From assembly GCF_018991925.1 (NCBI RefSeq), contig NW_024729645.1, positions 372,001-436,000 of the forward strand: 64,000 bases of DNA, read 5' to 3'. Below are positions 26,170 to 39,104 of this stretch, one piece after another. Both the position numbers and the translations under genes were made by a program. The notes beneath the pieces are model-generated. The model made no database searches, had not been told where the DNA came from, and saw nothing but the letters and a program-made list of their open reading frames with translations. Within the stretch, counting starts at the first letter, position 1; every line of letters begins with the position of its first letter. The stretch is from Homarus americanus (Eukaryota; Arthropoda; Malacostraca; Decapoda; Nephropidae).

Positions 26170-28861
26170 TCACCGATCGGCTCGTTAGCCACTTGGGCGA
26201 TCGGTCACGTCTCTGTTGCGCACTGTTGGCAAGAACTGTACTGGGCATGCACCGGCTCCTGAATGTACCTGAACCTGCTCCAGTGTTGGTCAAGTCTGGT
26301 TATTTTCTGTGTGTGTGTCGATCGGGTCGGGTCGGGTCGTGTTGCGTCTGTAACAAAGCGTGTTCGGCATTCGGGCCTTCGATGTTGAGCGGCAGAAATT
26401 GGACAGTGATTACATACTTTTACTTTTACTTTTCTCCTCTTCGTCACTGATCTGCTTGTTAGCCGCTTGGGCGATCGGTCACATCTCTGATTACTTTTCC
26501 TTTTCATTTATCTTCTTCATCAAAAGATCGGCTCGCTAGCCGCCCGGGCGATCGGTCACGTCTCTGTCACGCACTGTTGGCAAATACTGGGCATGCACCG
26601 GCTCCTGAATGTACCTGAACCCGCTCCAGTGTTGGTCAAGTCTTGTCTTGAAAGAGCTCACACTCGGTGCCGTCACAACACTCTCTGGTAGATTGTTCCA
26701 AGAGTTTACAACCCTCACTCCGAAAAAGTTTGCCCTCACGGTTTTCTGGACTTGCGGCTTCTTCAATCTTGAGCTGTGACCCCTTGTGGGGCGAGCGTCC
26801 GCCAGCTCCAAGTAAGGACACTCAACTGAGTAGTGCCCCCTGAGATGCTTATACACCTCAACTAGGTCCCCCCTTGCCCGTCTGTAGTATAAGCTAGGCA
26901 AGTTCAGGCGCTCCAATCTCTCAGGGTAGCTGAGGTGCCGAAGTGCAGGCACCAGTCTGGTGGCCCTCCTTTGAGCATTTTCAACCAACTGACAGTCCCT
27001 AGCATATCCCGGGGATCAGATGGGGTGACAGTACTCCAGATGGGGAAGCACTTCACTCCTGAAGATTGTTACGAGGGAAGGACCGTCTAGATATCTGAAC
27101 GACCTTCTTATAAGACCCAATAATTTATTTGCCTGATTTACCTTCTTCTCACAATGGCCCGAGAACTTCAGCTCATTGTCAACATACACACCTAGGTCCT
27201 TCTCACACACAGTTTCAACTAGTGCAGTTTCTTCATCCCGTTGGGACATATGATATGCCTCCTTACCGTTGGTACGCCCCAGGTGCATCCTCTTACACTT
27301 CGTGACATTGAATCTCAGCAGCCATTTCTTCGACCATTCCCGGAACCCACAGAGGTCCTTCTGCAGTTCTTCACAGTCCGCTTGGTTCTTAATTTCCCGA
27401 AATAACTTGGCGTCATCGGCAAACATTTGTATGGAGGAGTGTACAACGTCAGGCATGTCATTTATGAAACAAACAAACAACAGCAGGCCCAATACACTGC
27501 CCTGTGGTACCCCACTTGTGACAGGTACATATGACGATTTCGTGTCATTAATCACCACACTGCTTGCGGTCATGTAGAAAGTCTTCTATCCACGCTAGGA
27601 CATTTCCCCGAATTCCGTACCCTTCCAGTTTGATTTTCAGCCTTTCGTGGGGTACACTGTCGAAAGCCTTGGCAAAATCTAGGTAAATATTGTCGATATT
27701 ACCACCCTGTTCCAGAATATGGGTGCAAATATCCAATACCTTGAGCAATTGTGTTAAGCAGAAGCGCCCCGGCATAAAACCGTGTTGGCAATCTTTTACA
27801 AGGTTGTTTTGTATTAGATGTTCCATTGCGGCATCCCTGATAATACTCTCAAGTACTTTACATATTATGCTGGTCAGGTTCACTGGTCTATAGTTTTTCG
27901 TGGAGTGACGATCGCCCTTCTTGAAGATAGGACTCACATAAGCCACTTTCCATTCACTGGGGACCCATTGTTCATCCAGGCATTTACAAAACAGGATCTT
28001 CAGGGGCTCTGCAACCTCGTTGCACAACTCTCTTAGCACTCTAGGATGCACCATGTCAGGTCTGGGACTCTCATGGACCCTTAGCTTGGACAGTTTATTT
28101 CTAATACCCTCTTCTGCGAACACAATGTGGGTCAGTGCTGCGTCGAACCGTCTGTCCTCAAACGCAGGAAGGTTAGTTGCATCCTCTGTTGTGAACACCG
28201 AGGAAAAGAAGCTGTTCAATGCCTCAGCTTTATCCTGGTCAGAATCTGCGTAACTACCATCCACCAGCCTCAGGTCTGATACTCCTACTCGCGTTTTCAA
28301 TTTCGACTTTGCATAGCGGTAAAACGCCTTTGTGTTTGACTGGACCTCGCTTGCAACCAGCCTCTGGAACTCCTTTTCAGCCCTCCTACACTCTATCTTT
28401 GCTTGGTTTCTGGCTCTTGCATACACCCTCCTGTCTTGCTCATCGTTTGACCCAACCCACGTCTTGAATTTCTGGGTTTTCTTCTTAATTTTGTCGACCG
28501 CCGCATGGTCCATGTGTAGGGATCCTCTCGTATTCCTAGAAGCACTGGGTTTGGTCTTGGGTAAATATTTATCGATCAAATGGGTCACTTTACTAGTTAT
28601 GATATTCAGCGTAGTATCTGCGTTCTTGTACCTTAATAAGTCAGGCCAGTTGATACCCCTCATCTCTTCCCTCATCCCATTGTAATTTCCCTTGTAATAT
28701 TTGCACCTTGGCCTGGCCTTATCCTGAACTAGGTAACAGTTAAATCTTAGTGATGTGAAAGTGTAAATCGATGTAGGATTTTTAATGCTAGACGCGATTG
28801 TACTTTTGAAAACTAAATTTCCACCGAGTTGGAGGTACAGCCAAGCAGGTCGGGAGGCCAA
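26170..28861 (-). mobile_element. 5'-truncated CR1-like LINE, ORF2 RT to 3' end
   Basis: ORF2 is read in three pieces. The first (28861-27548) carries the linker and RT with YLDFAKAFDSVPHERL. After a frameshift near 27560 the second (27573-27016) carries SGVPQGSVLG and the FADD box. An in-frame stop (TGG to TGA within CHPIWSP) precedes the third (26988-26536) with NSWNNLPESVV. The endonuclease is missing. Three copies of a short tail containing GACCGATCGCCC lie at the 3' end. The sister copy at 30430 keeps the Trp codon, which shows the stop is a mutation. Confidence 0.88.
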
Positions 28862-28985
28862 CAGCCTACACCCACAAACTCGCTGCCATATGACAAAGCT
28901 TTTGTTGATTTTTTTTAAGGAGTTGTGATCACGGCTGTGATAAAGGCCAATCAGGGAGTGTAGTACTGTGATTTTAGGTAAATCA

Positions 28986-29405
28986 GTTCATAGTGTCATC
29001 AGTGTCCGCAGAAGAGCCTGTAAATAACTTAAAGTGAATACATATTGACAATCAAGCTGGTAAGGACCACTGCCAGCCTATTTGTGTCATAGGTGCCACA
29101 GAGACTTTAAATTTTATTTTGTTTGTGTGCTTTCTCAAGGACTGAAACTGTGTCTATAATACACCATTCACAGCTATATACAGTGAACACAGTGATAGTT
29201 CATAGTGTCATCAGTGACCACGGAAGTTGTAAATAACTTAAAGTGAGCGCTAACTAGCAAGCAAGCTGGAAAGGCACCGTGCCAGCTGAAACCAAGTCGA
29301 GTTATAGGTGCCACAGAGACTTTAAATTTTATTTTGTTTGTGTGCTTTCTCAAGGACTGAATCTGTGCCTACAATACACCATTCACAGGGAGATACAGTG
29401 TACGC
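28986..29405 (+). repeat. tandem 5'UTR monomers of the CR1-like LINE
   Basis: Two copies of a 212-bp unit start GTTCATAGTGTCATCAGTG at 28986 and 29198. They share GGTGCCACAGAGACTTTAAA and CTTTCTCAAGGACTGAA. They lie directly upstream of the ORF1 region, like promoter monomers of some LINEs. Confidence 0.75.
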
Positions 29406-29526
29406 AGTCACAGAAGACAACTCTATAGGCAACAGTGAGTAGCTAAGTACTGTTCTTTTTTTTCTCTCTTTACTTTTTTTTAAATAGGTGTAATCTACAC
29501 AGTCTGCAACCCCCAACAACAACAAC

Positions 29527-30412
29527 CATGAGTATATGTGATTACTGCAGCCTGCAGTAATCACATATCCGACGTCTGCAGTCTGCAGGGAGACGTCGGA
29601 TATGGAGGATACAGGCCTGACTAATGCGACGTTTAGGACGTTACTAACTGCCATAAAGTATGATGGCTGTTGCTGGTATTGCCCTGACTGTGCAGTCAAG
29701 GTGAATGAGGCGATTGCAAACCATAAGGGAACGAGTTCTCTAGGGACGAAAATAGATGAAGCTGGAGCCCTGCTGGTTGCCAAACTGGAGCAAGTTGGGA
29801 AAGAGATCCTTGCTAAGACTGAGGAAGTAGCTGATAGAATGGAGGTGGTTGCTAAGAGGAGTTATGCTGACATATTAGGAGGGCCACAGGAGGGGGCGGG
29901 GAGTAATGCAGGATCAGAACAGGTTCTACAGCAGATTGGGACTCTGAAGAAGTGTGTCGAAGAAATGAAAATTAACGGACCTACTGTTAGGGGGAGAGGA
30001 GGAACACCAGGAACGTTTCCAGCGCAGGAACAACGTAATAGTTTTTGGAGTCCCAGAGAGCCAGGCGGAGGGAACTGTGATTAAGGTAACACACGATAAG
30101 ATACTGTTTCAAAATATTTGTACAGAGGTTCTGAAGATTCCATTAACCCCTCAGGATGTGAGGAGGCTGGGACAAAAGCAGGGGTATAAGCCTCATCCCC
30201 TCAGGATCACACTAGCGAGCGGGGAAGAGAAATGGCAGGTTATTCGGCAGGCAAAAAACTTAGCAAGGAGCGAGGCATTTCGGGATGTATTCATTCACCC
30301 AGATCGCACGGTAATACAGAGGGAACAGCACAAGAAGCTCCTGCAGGACTTGAAGCAAAAGAGGGAGGAGTCAAAGAAGAACGGGGACGGGTATACATGG
30401 GTTATACTCAGG
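29527..30412 (+). pseudogene. CR1-like LINE ORF1 (gag-like), broken
   Basis: The ORF1 start MSICDYCSLQ has the first half of a zinc-finger pair. Its second half, CCWYCPDC, lies in the frame from 29602. The frame from 30077 carries RRLGQKQGYKPHPLRITLAS, FRDVFIHPDRT and a basic Lys-rich end, the RNA-binding style of CR1 ORF1 proteins. A palindromic rearrangement at 29532-29600 and a frameshift near 30080 break it. Confidence 0.7.
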
Positions 30413-30814
30413 GGGAGTACTGTCACCCCGTCTGGTCCCCGAGATATGCTAGGGACTGTCAGTTGGTTGAAAATGTTCAAAGGAGGGCCACCAGACTGGT
30501 GCCTGCACTTCGGCACCTCAGCTACCCTGAGAGATTGGAGCGCCTGAACTTGCCTAGCTCATATAACAGATGGGCAAGGGGTGACCTAGTTGAGGTGTAT
30601 AAGCATCTCAGGGGGCACTACTCAGTCGAGTGTCCTTACTTGGAGCTGGCGGATGCTCGCCCCACAAGGGGTCACAGCTCAAGATTGAAGAAGCCTTAAG
30701 TCCAGAAAACTGTGAGGGCAAACTTTTTTGGAGTGAGGGTTATAAACTCTTGGAACAATCTACCAGAGAGTGTTGTGATGGCACCGAGTGCGAGCTCTTT
30801 CAAGACAAGACAGT
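30412..30814 (+). pseudogene. CR1-like LINE ORF2 C-terminus fused to ORF1
   Basis: From GAGTACTGTCACCCC on, the sequence matches the ORF2 end at 27040-26650: YCHPVWSPRYARDCQLVE, then YKHLRGHYSVECPYLELAD. Endonuclease and RT are missing between it and ORF1. It is truncated at the 3' end at about 30814. Confidence 0.8.
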
Positions 30815-31251
30815 TGGAAATGCTTACATAATACATGGAAAATCTAAAATGGGGGTCTCTTTTTCTTCTCAGCACCACAAAACACTCACTTTTAAGCTTG
30901 CCAGCCATTTTAAAGTGAATTACAGATGAAAATTTTGTCTGTGTACTGACTTTGGGACTCAAAAATACGTAATTTGACCAAATTTTGGTACGACTGAGGC
31001 AGGTCGTAAGTGCGGGTGGACGTAAGTCGAGTAGGTCGTAAGTCGGGGAGGAGCTGTAGAAGAAAATAGGAAGTCCATAGACACTGTTTTAGCTGATTTT
31101 GGAGAGGTTTTTAAGGACGGTTTAGGACGAGTCAAGGAAGGATTGGCAAATGTCGGTCTCAAACCTTATGCTAACAGTTTTTTCTTCCCAGAGCTCTTCT
31201 TTTAGCAGTGAAACCTGCAATAGAGCAATAATAGCAGTCACTTATTCAGAT

Positions 31252-31395
31252 CAGGGCACACCAATAGTTCCCAGTGTAAATCCTGATGGAGGAATATGCA
31301 TCTGTGGTGATTAGAAAACCAAGATAAACCCACAGTTGCAGGTAGCGCAACACCCATTGCCAAAACTTGAGGACGAGTTTACAGAAGTGTATGCT
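31252..31395 (+). pseudogene. Ty3/gypsy reverse transcriptase scrap
   Basis: It reads TPIVPSVNPDGGICICGD, a stop, then KTKINPQLQVAQHPLPKLED. This is the RT fingers motif of the type PxVPV.KxDG.xRxCxDY and Q.PLP seen in Ty3/gypsy polyproteins. No LTR was found nearby. Confidence 0.6.
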
Positions 31396-32597
31396 CACAG
31401 AGAGAGACATTGCAGTAGCTCCCAGGGCACTCCTTTGGTACCCTCCAGTTCCACTGCAGATTTGGCAAATCAGTCTGCCCTTTTACTGCCTGTAATGTGG
31501 AAATGTCTGGGTATCTACACCAAGCAGAAGCTTTTGGTAGTTGAGTGGAGTTTGTTGATATTATCATCCTGTACTGTACAGAATTTCATTAATTTTTGTT
31601 TGGCAACTTTTAATTGCTTGAAGAGTTGACATTGAATCTGAAAAATACCAAATCATTCACACTCGAGCTGTTCACGTAATCAATGGCCTTGTCAAGAGCA
31701 ATCAACTCTGCTGAGAACTACCAAAACCAATCCAAACAAAGGATGTGCAGTAAGGGCTCTTTTTCTGTTATGAAATTTGTGTGTTTCATCCACCCTCTCA
31801 AGTGTACTGATCTTCTAGTATTGATAATTTCATATTACTATCTAAACAGTATCCAATACTGTACCCTCTAACATCTGTCTCAGAAAATATATTACCATAG
31901 CCAGATATATAATGAAAGCAAGGTTCTGGAATGAATTCTTGTTTTTCTTATCAAGAATTCAATTTCTGTAGGGTCTAACTGCATTACCTATTTTGAGAGA
32001 GAGAGAGAAAGACTCTCTTCTACACATATTTGTAAATAAAATCACAAATTTAAAAGTATATTTATAGTGTAATAGCCTGACTGTACATAAAGATACAACT
32101 CAACTGACAGACCTGAAGTACACATTAAACACAGTCTTGACTAGAAAACAAAAACAATTAAAATACCTTAATAATTTAGAGAAGCAATAACAAAATTTAA
32201 GCTCATATATACTATAGTAATTAAAATATAACAAAATATAATACAGTACAGCTGTATCATGAATGAACAAATTTTAAGTTAAAAATGAGCGAATAATGTT
32301 TGGAAAGCATATAATTTTCCATCACACAATAAAACTCACTCCAAGGAAAATAACCTGCAAGACATCAATAATTATGAACTTCAACAAGATACATGAACAC
32401 AAAGGTTTCAGATAGAAGGCTTAAGTAAAAATTAATTTATGAGTGCTGTACTGTATTAATGTCAAGAGGAAACATACATATGATAGAGAAAAAGGTGACC
32501 AAGGTATTATCCATCACTGCAATGCTCAAGTCCATTACTAGATATAAGTGCACTGAATGGAACTTTTAACATTATGACATTTTAGATTTCATATATA
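31396..32597. other. no gene recognised
   Basis: Only short ORFs and AT-rich sequence are seen, with a GAGAGA tract near 31995. Nothing conserved was recognised. Confidence 0.4.
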
Positions 32598-32824
32598 CAG
32601 GGGGGTCTCCGGGTTATGAACGGGTTCCTGAGGACGGTCTTAAGTCGGAACACATGCTTTGTGCATACCGTACTTACAGAACAATGTTTAAACTCTCACT
32701 ATATCATAGCCTAAGTCCTTATATACATTTAAAATCACTTAATTTAAGACAAAACAAGAAATAGAATGACAGAATTAAGTAAATGAAGGTAAAAAATAAA
32801 TCATCAAATAAATAAAATACAGTA
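32598..32824. mobile_element. truncated copy of the 'gtccccgggttatgaa' MITE
   Basis: It starts CAGGGGGGTCTCCGGGTTAT and runs colinear with the next element for about 220 bp before that copy begins. It lacks a right end. Confidence 0.65.
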
Positions 32825-33139
32825 CAGGAGGTCCCCGGGTTATGAATGGGTTCCGTTCCGGAGGATGTTCGTAAGTCGGATTTGTATATAAGTCTGAAAC
32901 AATGCTATATGTTCTGTATACCGTACTTGTAAAATAATGTTTAAAATCCCACTATATTATGTGTCCTTATATACATCTAAAATCACTTAATTTACGACAA
33001 AAGAAGAAATAGAATGAACAAATTCTGTAAATGAAAGTAAAATTAAGTCATCAAGTAAATAATACATATACCCTGTACCGTAAATTTCAAGTTTAACCCC
33101 ATTCGTATCGGCGGGCGTGCGTAAGTTGGGGACCTCCTG
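32825..33139. mobile_element. complete TA-flanked MITE, TIR CAGGAGGTCCCC
   Basis: CAGGAGGTCCCCGGGTTATG and AAGTTGGGGACCTCCTG are inverted ends with TA on both sides. Its length is 315 bp. Confidence 0.85.
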
Positions 33140-33339
33140 TACATACAGTCCTGTACAGTTTTGGGTAGCATAAAATCTGTTTTTAATAGAAAAAAGAAAA
33201 AGAAAAAAAGAACCTTAAGTATTAAATATAAAAAACTACAGTATATTAAGAAAGGTTAGGATTACAGAACAGGGGAGTGTAAACAATACTATTCTCACTA
33301 ACTTAGGGTACTGTCCAATAACTTATATTTCTCATTTAA

Positions 33340-34706
33340 GGCCCGAATTCAGGGTGGTGGTTTGAGCCTGGTATTAAGAGCTCAGCTCAGATGTGATCCC
33401 TCGATCTGAGATTTCATGCAGAGGGTTACCTATATTCAGAACACTGGCATGAATCCCTGATTGGATAATCTGTTTCATTTTTTCAATTTCGAGCAAGGAC
33501 TAGAATATTAAAAATCCAGCCAATCATGTTTCATTTACACCATTATGACAGCCTACCATTGGGAGCAATGTTTACAAGATTATGGCAGCAGACATGGCAC
33601 AATACATATTCTTGGAGGAGACATATCTCCTTGCTAGTTTAGTTGCCAAAAACAGTGTCATAGAATCAAAGAAGACAGATGCGGTGTCATTTCTATGCAA
33701 AACAAACTATTGGAAGGAAGCACTTTGAACCTATGGGAAAATATGAAAGTGAAAGCAAGGAAGTATACTGCATATTGACAGGCGAGTTTTACAAATGTTA
33801 TTATAATTTTTCCTTTAACTATCTCGTCATATGGATAATGATGCGGATGATAGCGGTAATATCGAAGAACTTTATCATATGAGTGTCATAATCTTATCTT
33901 GAATATAACATAAAGGTAATACTGTACAGTTAAGAATATGCTCCCAAGAGTATCACATCTTCACTTATTTCTGTTGCATCATAATTAAGTAGAAAAGTAT
34001 TATATCTTCAGTAAGATAAATAAAAGCTCAAAATGAAGTCAGGAATGATTCGGTTATATTTATTATACATAAAAAATAATTCAAAGGAAAAACACTTAAA
34101 TTACAGAAGTGTCCACCTTCTTTAACATTAGTCCCCTGATCTTCCTGGACCAGAATCATGAAAGTGTTGTAGCACATTACAATAACTTTTACAGTAATTA
34201 GAATCTTTCTTATCTGGCCACTATTCACTGCAAAGAATCTCAAGGCAATCATCAGCTAATGGATGGGAGGTAGAGGTGATCCATAGCCAACAGGTTTGGC
34301 AAACTGATGTTCCATATCACAGGATATATCAAGCAATTCCTCCTTGCTGAATATGTACAGTACAGTGTTTGTTGTCTGAATGACTATTTGTCATAAAAGT
34401 TGAAAGGATTTTGCCTATGAATCATCAGTCTTTTCTCGTCAACTTGACGATATTGCCAAAAAGCAAGCTCACTGTCAAAGTTTATGTTGGCATCTGCTAT
34501 GTTGCATGACGAATCAACCGCTAAACCTGCCTCCAAGCTGGATTAAAGCGAGGAGCGATGGGTTCCAACTTCAAACCTGGTTTGAACCTGTGCACAAGCT
34601 CAAGCTAGCATTCTGAATACAGTACAGTACAAGTAAACTTCATTCCTAGCTTGATCCTTTTTTTAAACCTGCACGCAGGCTAAAAATATCATTCTGAATT
34701 CAGGCC
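33340..34706 (+). mobile_element. Harbinger-like element with Myb/SANT-like remnant
   Basis: The ends GGCCCGAATTCAG and CTGAATTCAGGCC are inverted repeats near T/A-rich targets. A frame from 33582 reads MAADMAQYIFLEETYLLASL and NSVIESKKTDAVSF, then after a shift NLWENMKVKARK. This resembles the Myb/SANT-like DNA-binding protein of PIF/Harbinger elements. No transposase DDE region was recognised. Confidence 0.6.
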
Positions 34707-37700
34707 TTAGGCTGCCCAATACTATTCCCCCTAACACTAGGGGGAATTTTACATAATCAACATGGTTATTAATCTACTGTATTAGCAAGACTCAACTCAA
34801 CTAAACAGTAAGGAAAAGGTTTTACGCAAGAAGGGAGTAAGCTACACAACAAAAGTTATGCCATTAGTGGTAAAGGAAATATCTGCAACAAGTTGGTTCC
34901 TGTTGGGGATACATACAGGAGAGAAAAATAAATAAATAAATAAATAAACTGATGCATCAGTGTCAGCTCTGAAACTCAGTAGTAGCCAGGTGTCTTGTAC
35001 TTTAGGTACTGAAATTTTACAAGTAACTGTGTTTTGCTGTTAATATGAGTGCCCTATAATACAAGTACGGTAATACTGTACTGCACTGGTATAATGGTAA
35101 CATAGGAGCCTTATTAATACAATACTACTGGCATAATACAAGCACTAGCCTCTTACTACCTGCAGTAGATTCCTAGCATCTTCCTCAGTTATGATTTGAC
35201 TCCAGATAAAGGATACAGTGTACAGTACTTCTAAAACTTGGATGAGTCTAACACTGTTACAAATCATGTTTGGGAGGTGAATAACATTTATTTCAAATAA
35301 TTTATTCATAACAAAAGCACTCCCTGTGGATGAAAAAGAAGAAAAAAACACCTGTTTAATGCCACTCAACTCTGCATTATATTTTAATCAGACAATGAAG
35401 ATAGGGAGGACACTTACTCTTCCTTTTTCCCCAAAGCAGATGAGTTAATAAGAATTCAATCATAATTATAATAAAGTTAAAAACTGTTACCAATAAATAA
35501 CTATTATTAATGCATTTACAATAAAGCTTTCAAAATTTACAATATATATCACTTATATCTCCTATCCTGACTTCACATTCAGGTGAGCAGAAGATCACAA
35601 TTACTGGTCAAGACATAAACTGCAGTACAGGTACTGTATACCTGTGGAATTTCTAACCAGGATGTATCAGCCATAAATGATCTTGAGTTTGTTTAAATCT
35701 TAAACCTTTTGTATCAAGCAAATTGTCAAATAAATTATATTGTCAGGTGAACTAAATACCTTTCATGAACTTTTAAAATACTGTACATGTAATGCAATAA
35801 TTTTTGGCACTGAAAAAATCATTGCCAAAAGTATGACAGTTATAGCAACAAAATTATTGCTGTGTGCAGATGTGTAGGGGTTATTCTCTGATACATTTAC
35901 CTTTTTTGATACAGTACAGTATTTCCATAGAAGCTCATTAGTTTTAAAGAAAAACTACAATAAAATGAAGTTACCATAAAAAGCTACATAGTGTATTACA
36001 CAAATATAATGAAATAACTTACTACATGTTGTAAATGGTAAAAACAAAGTAAAAATTCCACATTTAACAGTTTTGCATCAAAAGTGAAAATGGATCCGAC
36101 AGCCAGACAGCCTCTTACAGGCTGTGCAAATACAGCACACTATCTTGAGACTAGTAAACAGAAAGAAACTAAGCAAGCTCTCTGCCATTTCCTCAGCATT
36201 CTTCCTGCAGTGATACACAAGCTATATACAGGGTACTCCCGTCAATTAATTTTACTACAGGTACCTATTCATCTCCATATTTCTACAGTGATTACATCAA
36301 CACAAGGCATTTTAACATTCCAAAGCTTGCAAAAAAATAACATCTTAAATGTGTTTTGTCTTAATATAAAATGTATTATTCTTTGGCAAAAAATTCAGTG
36401 ATGGTGCTTCATATTTTGCAACAAAAAGTTACAGATAACATGACTAAACTCTTTGGAAAAGACTGCTTGCCTTACCTTACTCATTTCAATACCTGCACAA
36501 TAATTTGTAACAGTTGGTCTTTTTATGGAATGCCCAAAACATTGTAAGTTTTATGAATTTGATAATGCTACTTATTATTTACTGTACATATTAATAAACT
36601 GTACAATTTGTGGGATAACATGTCCTTAGTTAATGTATACTGTATGTAGCCATGCACCATGTTTTCCAATGTTGAATTTGGAAAATGATAACACTGTACA
36701 ACATGCATTTTGTTAGGAGGCATGATAACTCAGCTGGTTTCTCAATAATGATGAGTGATAATGTGGGGGTGATCATTATATGCTCACCACACAAATGAAA
36801 TAAATGGGACTATACTTTACTGATTTCAGACTTTACTATAGTGATATAATTATTGTCTTCAGACTTCAATACAGCTATAAAATTATTGTGTAACTTTATT
36901 ATAGAAATATGATAACTTTCTTTAGATTTATTATTCCCTGCGCAAGTACTACCGGTATTTTTTAACCAACCCAGGCATTAGGACAGGGACTTGTCCTTTG
37001 TATCGAGTGACTTCTCGTTAGTAATTTTTATCCTATGCCTTATTATGCAAATGGAAACCCCAAAATTACAGTAAATATTTTACTTCGTATCATCAGAAAA
37101 TGTTAAGGTGCTGACACATGCATCTGGGAAACATTCCAATGTTGGTCAGTCAGTGGTGTAAGGTTGTTCATAGTTGAGAGTGGAGATACAAATGAAAGCT
37201 ACACCTATGTCCAAAACTCCCTCCTATTGCAAAGAAGTGGTATGGGCGGCTTCCATGCCGGTGTTCTCTCCTGTGCAAGGGGAACTTATGAGAAGCTTCT
37301 TCAGCAAGATAAACAATACAGAACTGTCAATAAGTGAAAATTACTACCTGTGATATCTAAATACAGTGTATTAGTATTATGTCTTAATGTATCTATGGAA
37401 AGTAATCATTTACGGTAAATATACATTTAGATGTGTTCTGTATCTATTTATTTTGGTAAGTTTTAATTGTGTAGTGTGTAAACTTCATCCCCCCAGGAAT
37501 TCAGCCTCTATTTCTAACACTGTCAATGGGAAAATTGGTTTACTATAATGTTTTTTGCCTTATCCACCAATTCTGCAGAATGCAACCCTTTCATAAAAAG
37601 AGGACTGCCTGTGTGTATATAATGTATACTATACTTACCTTTACACTTTTTAAAGCTACCCAGTTAATGCCCTTCTTCCTTTATACATAATTTACACAAT

Positions 37701-38835
37701 TAACATTGATGAACACAAAATTATATATCCATAAAAAATGGTTATGTTATAAAAAATATGCACTCACTGGACACAAATTGGCTATGCTCTAAAACAAAGG
37801 AAAATTTAATAAATTGTGAAGTCAATCATACAACACTTGAAAATCTAAGTACAGTACTGTAGGCATTTTGAGAATGCATGTAAAGAAGCCTAAAAAAATT
37901 TAATTTCTATACAGTACTGAATATTTTTTGCAAAATCCTGCTTCTACAAGCACAAATTAACATGCTCCAAGCATACACTGTGTGGGCACATAATGCCTCA
38001 GAATTAAAAGGAAAAAAGAATTAACTCTTCCCTTTGTTAAGAAAATACTAAATTGTGATGTGTCAACACACATTCAAGAATTTTACTCCATAAAATTCTA
38101 ACTCAGAACTGAGGTAGTTACATGTCATCATCCACATGGTGGTACTGTACTGTAGTTTGAGCTATTATCATATTATTAACACATGGCCCTTAAAACTATA
38201 AAAGCACACTCGAGGTAATCTTTACAGGGATAAAATATGGTTCTTAAAGCTAATCTTAAAATCTAAGTAATGATTTCTCCGAGCTAATAATTAAGAACTG
38301 ATAAATCATTCGTTTCAGTAAAGTAGGTACAGTCGATCCCATCAAATCCGCATACATGTTCAAATCTGCAACTTCCCATCCATGATCTGATCCACTGGAA
38401 AATACCCCAGGGACTCGGAGAGCATTAGTTTCTACATAGCATAAAATATGCTTTATAATGTCTTAAAAGTGAACAAACTTTGTTAGCTCACCTGCATCTG
38501 TAGTTTTCAATACCAACAATAAAACTCCTCACAACTGTGGGAATTGTTTGATTAATCTTTAATCTTCTATTTTGAAACCAATATAATGTAATGCAATATT
38601 GAAGATATAGTCATATCTACATCTTTTCTCACATTTTCTGTATCCAATGTGTATTACCTAATAAAAAATATTTTACCTGTATATCTATACATGTACCACA
38701 AGATTGAACAGTTGGTGGGAGGTGAGAGGCTGATTATCTCCACTACCCCCATGCCTCAATCCACTGACTCAACTATTGTGAGTATCTTAACCTCCTGACC
38801 TGATCATGGCTTTACTTACATTTTTTCAATTATTA
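34707..38835. other. long stretch without recognised genes
   Basis: It is AT-rich and contains many ACAGTACTGT-type seeds. A possible MITE left end (CAGTCGATCCCATCAAATCC) lies near 38331. No exon, RNA gene or complete element was recognised. Confidence 0.4.
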
Positions 38836-39104
38836 CAGAGAGTCCTCACTGTTCATCATACCTTTGTTCAGTGTTTTGTTAATTCGTCATTCAAAGTAGT
38901 AGATAGTAGGCAGCTACCAAACAGGGAGGTACTACCGCCTGGGAAGATATTGGAAGCATAATGTGTTGTCTAATGGTAGACCCTGCTGCCATATGGCATC
39001 AAGAAAATTGTTACCATGTCCCAGATTGCTGATCTGACTTTCTGCCTCATTTACACACAATTGCAGGGCCTCAATTGTTTCTCTTACTTTGACAACACAC
39101 TGTA

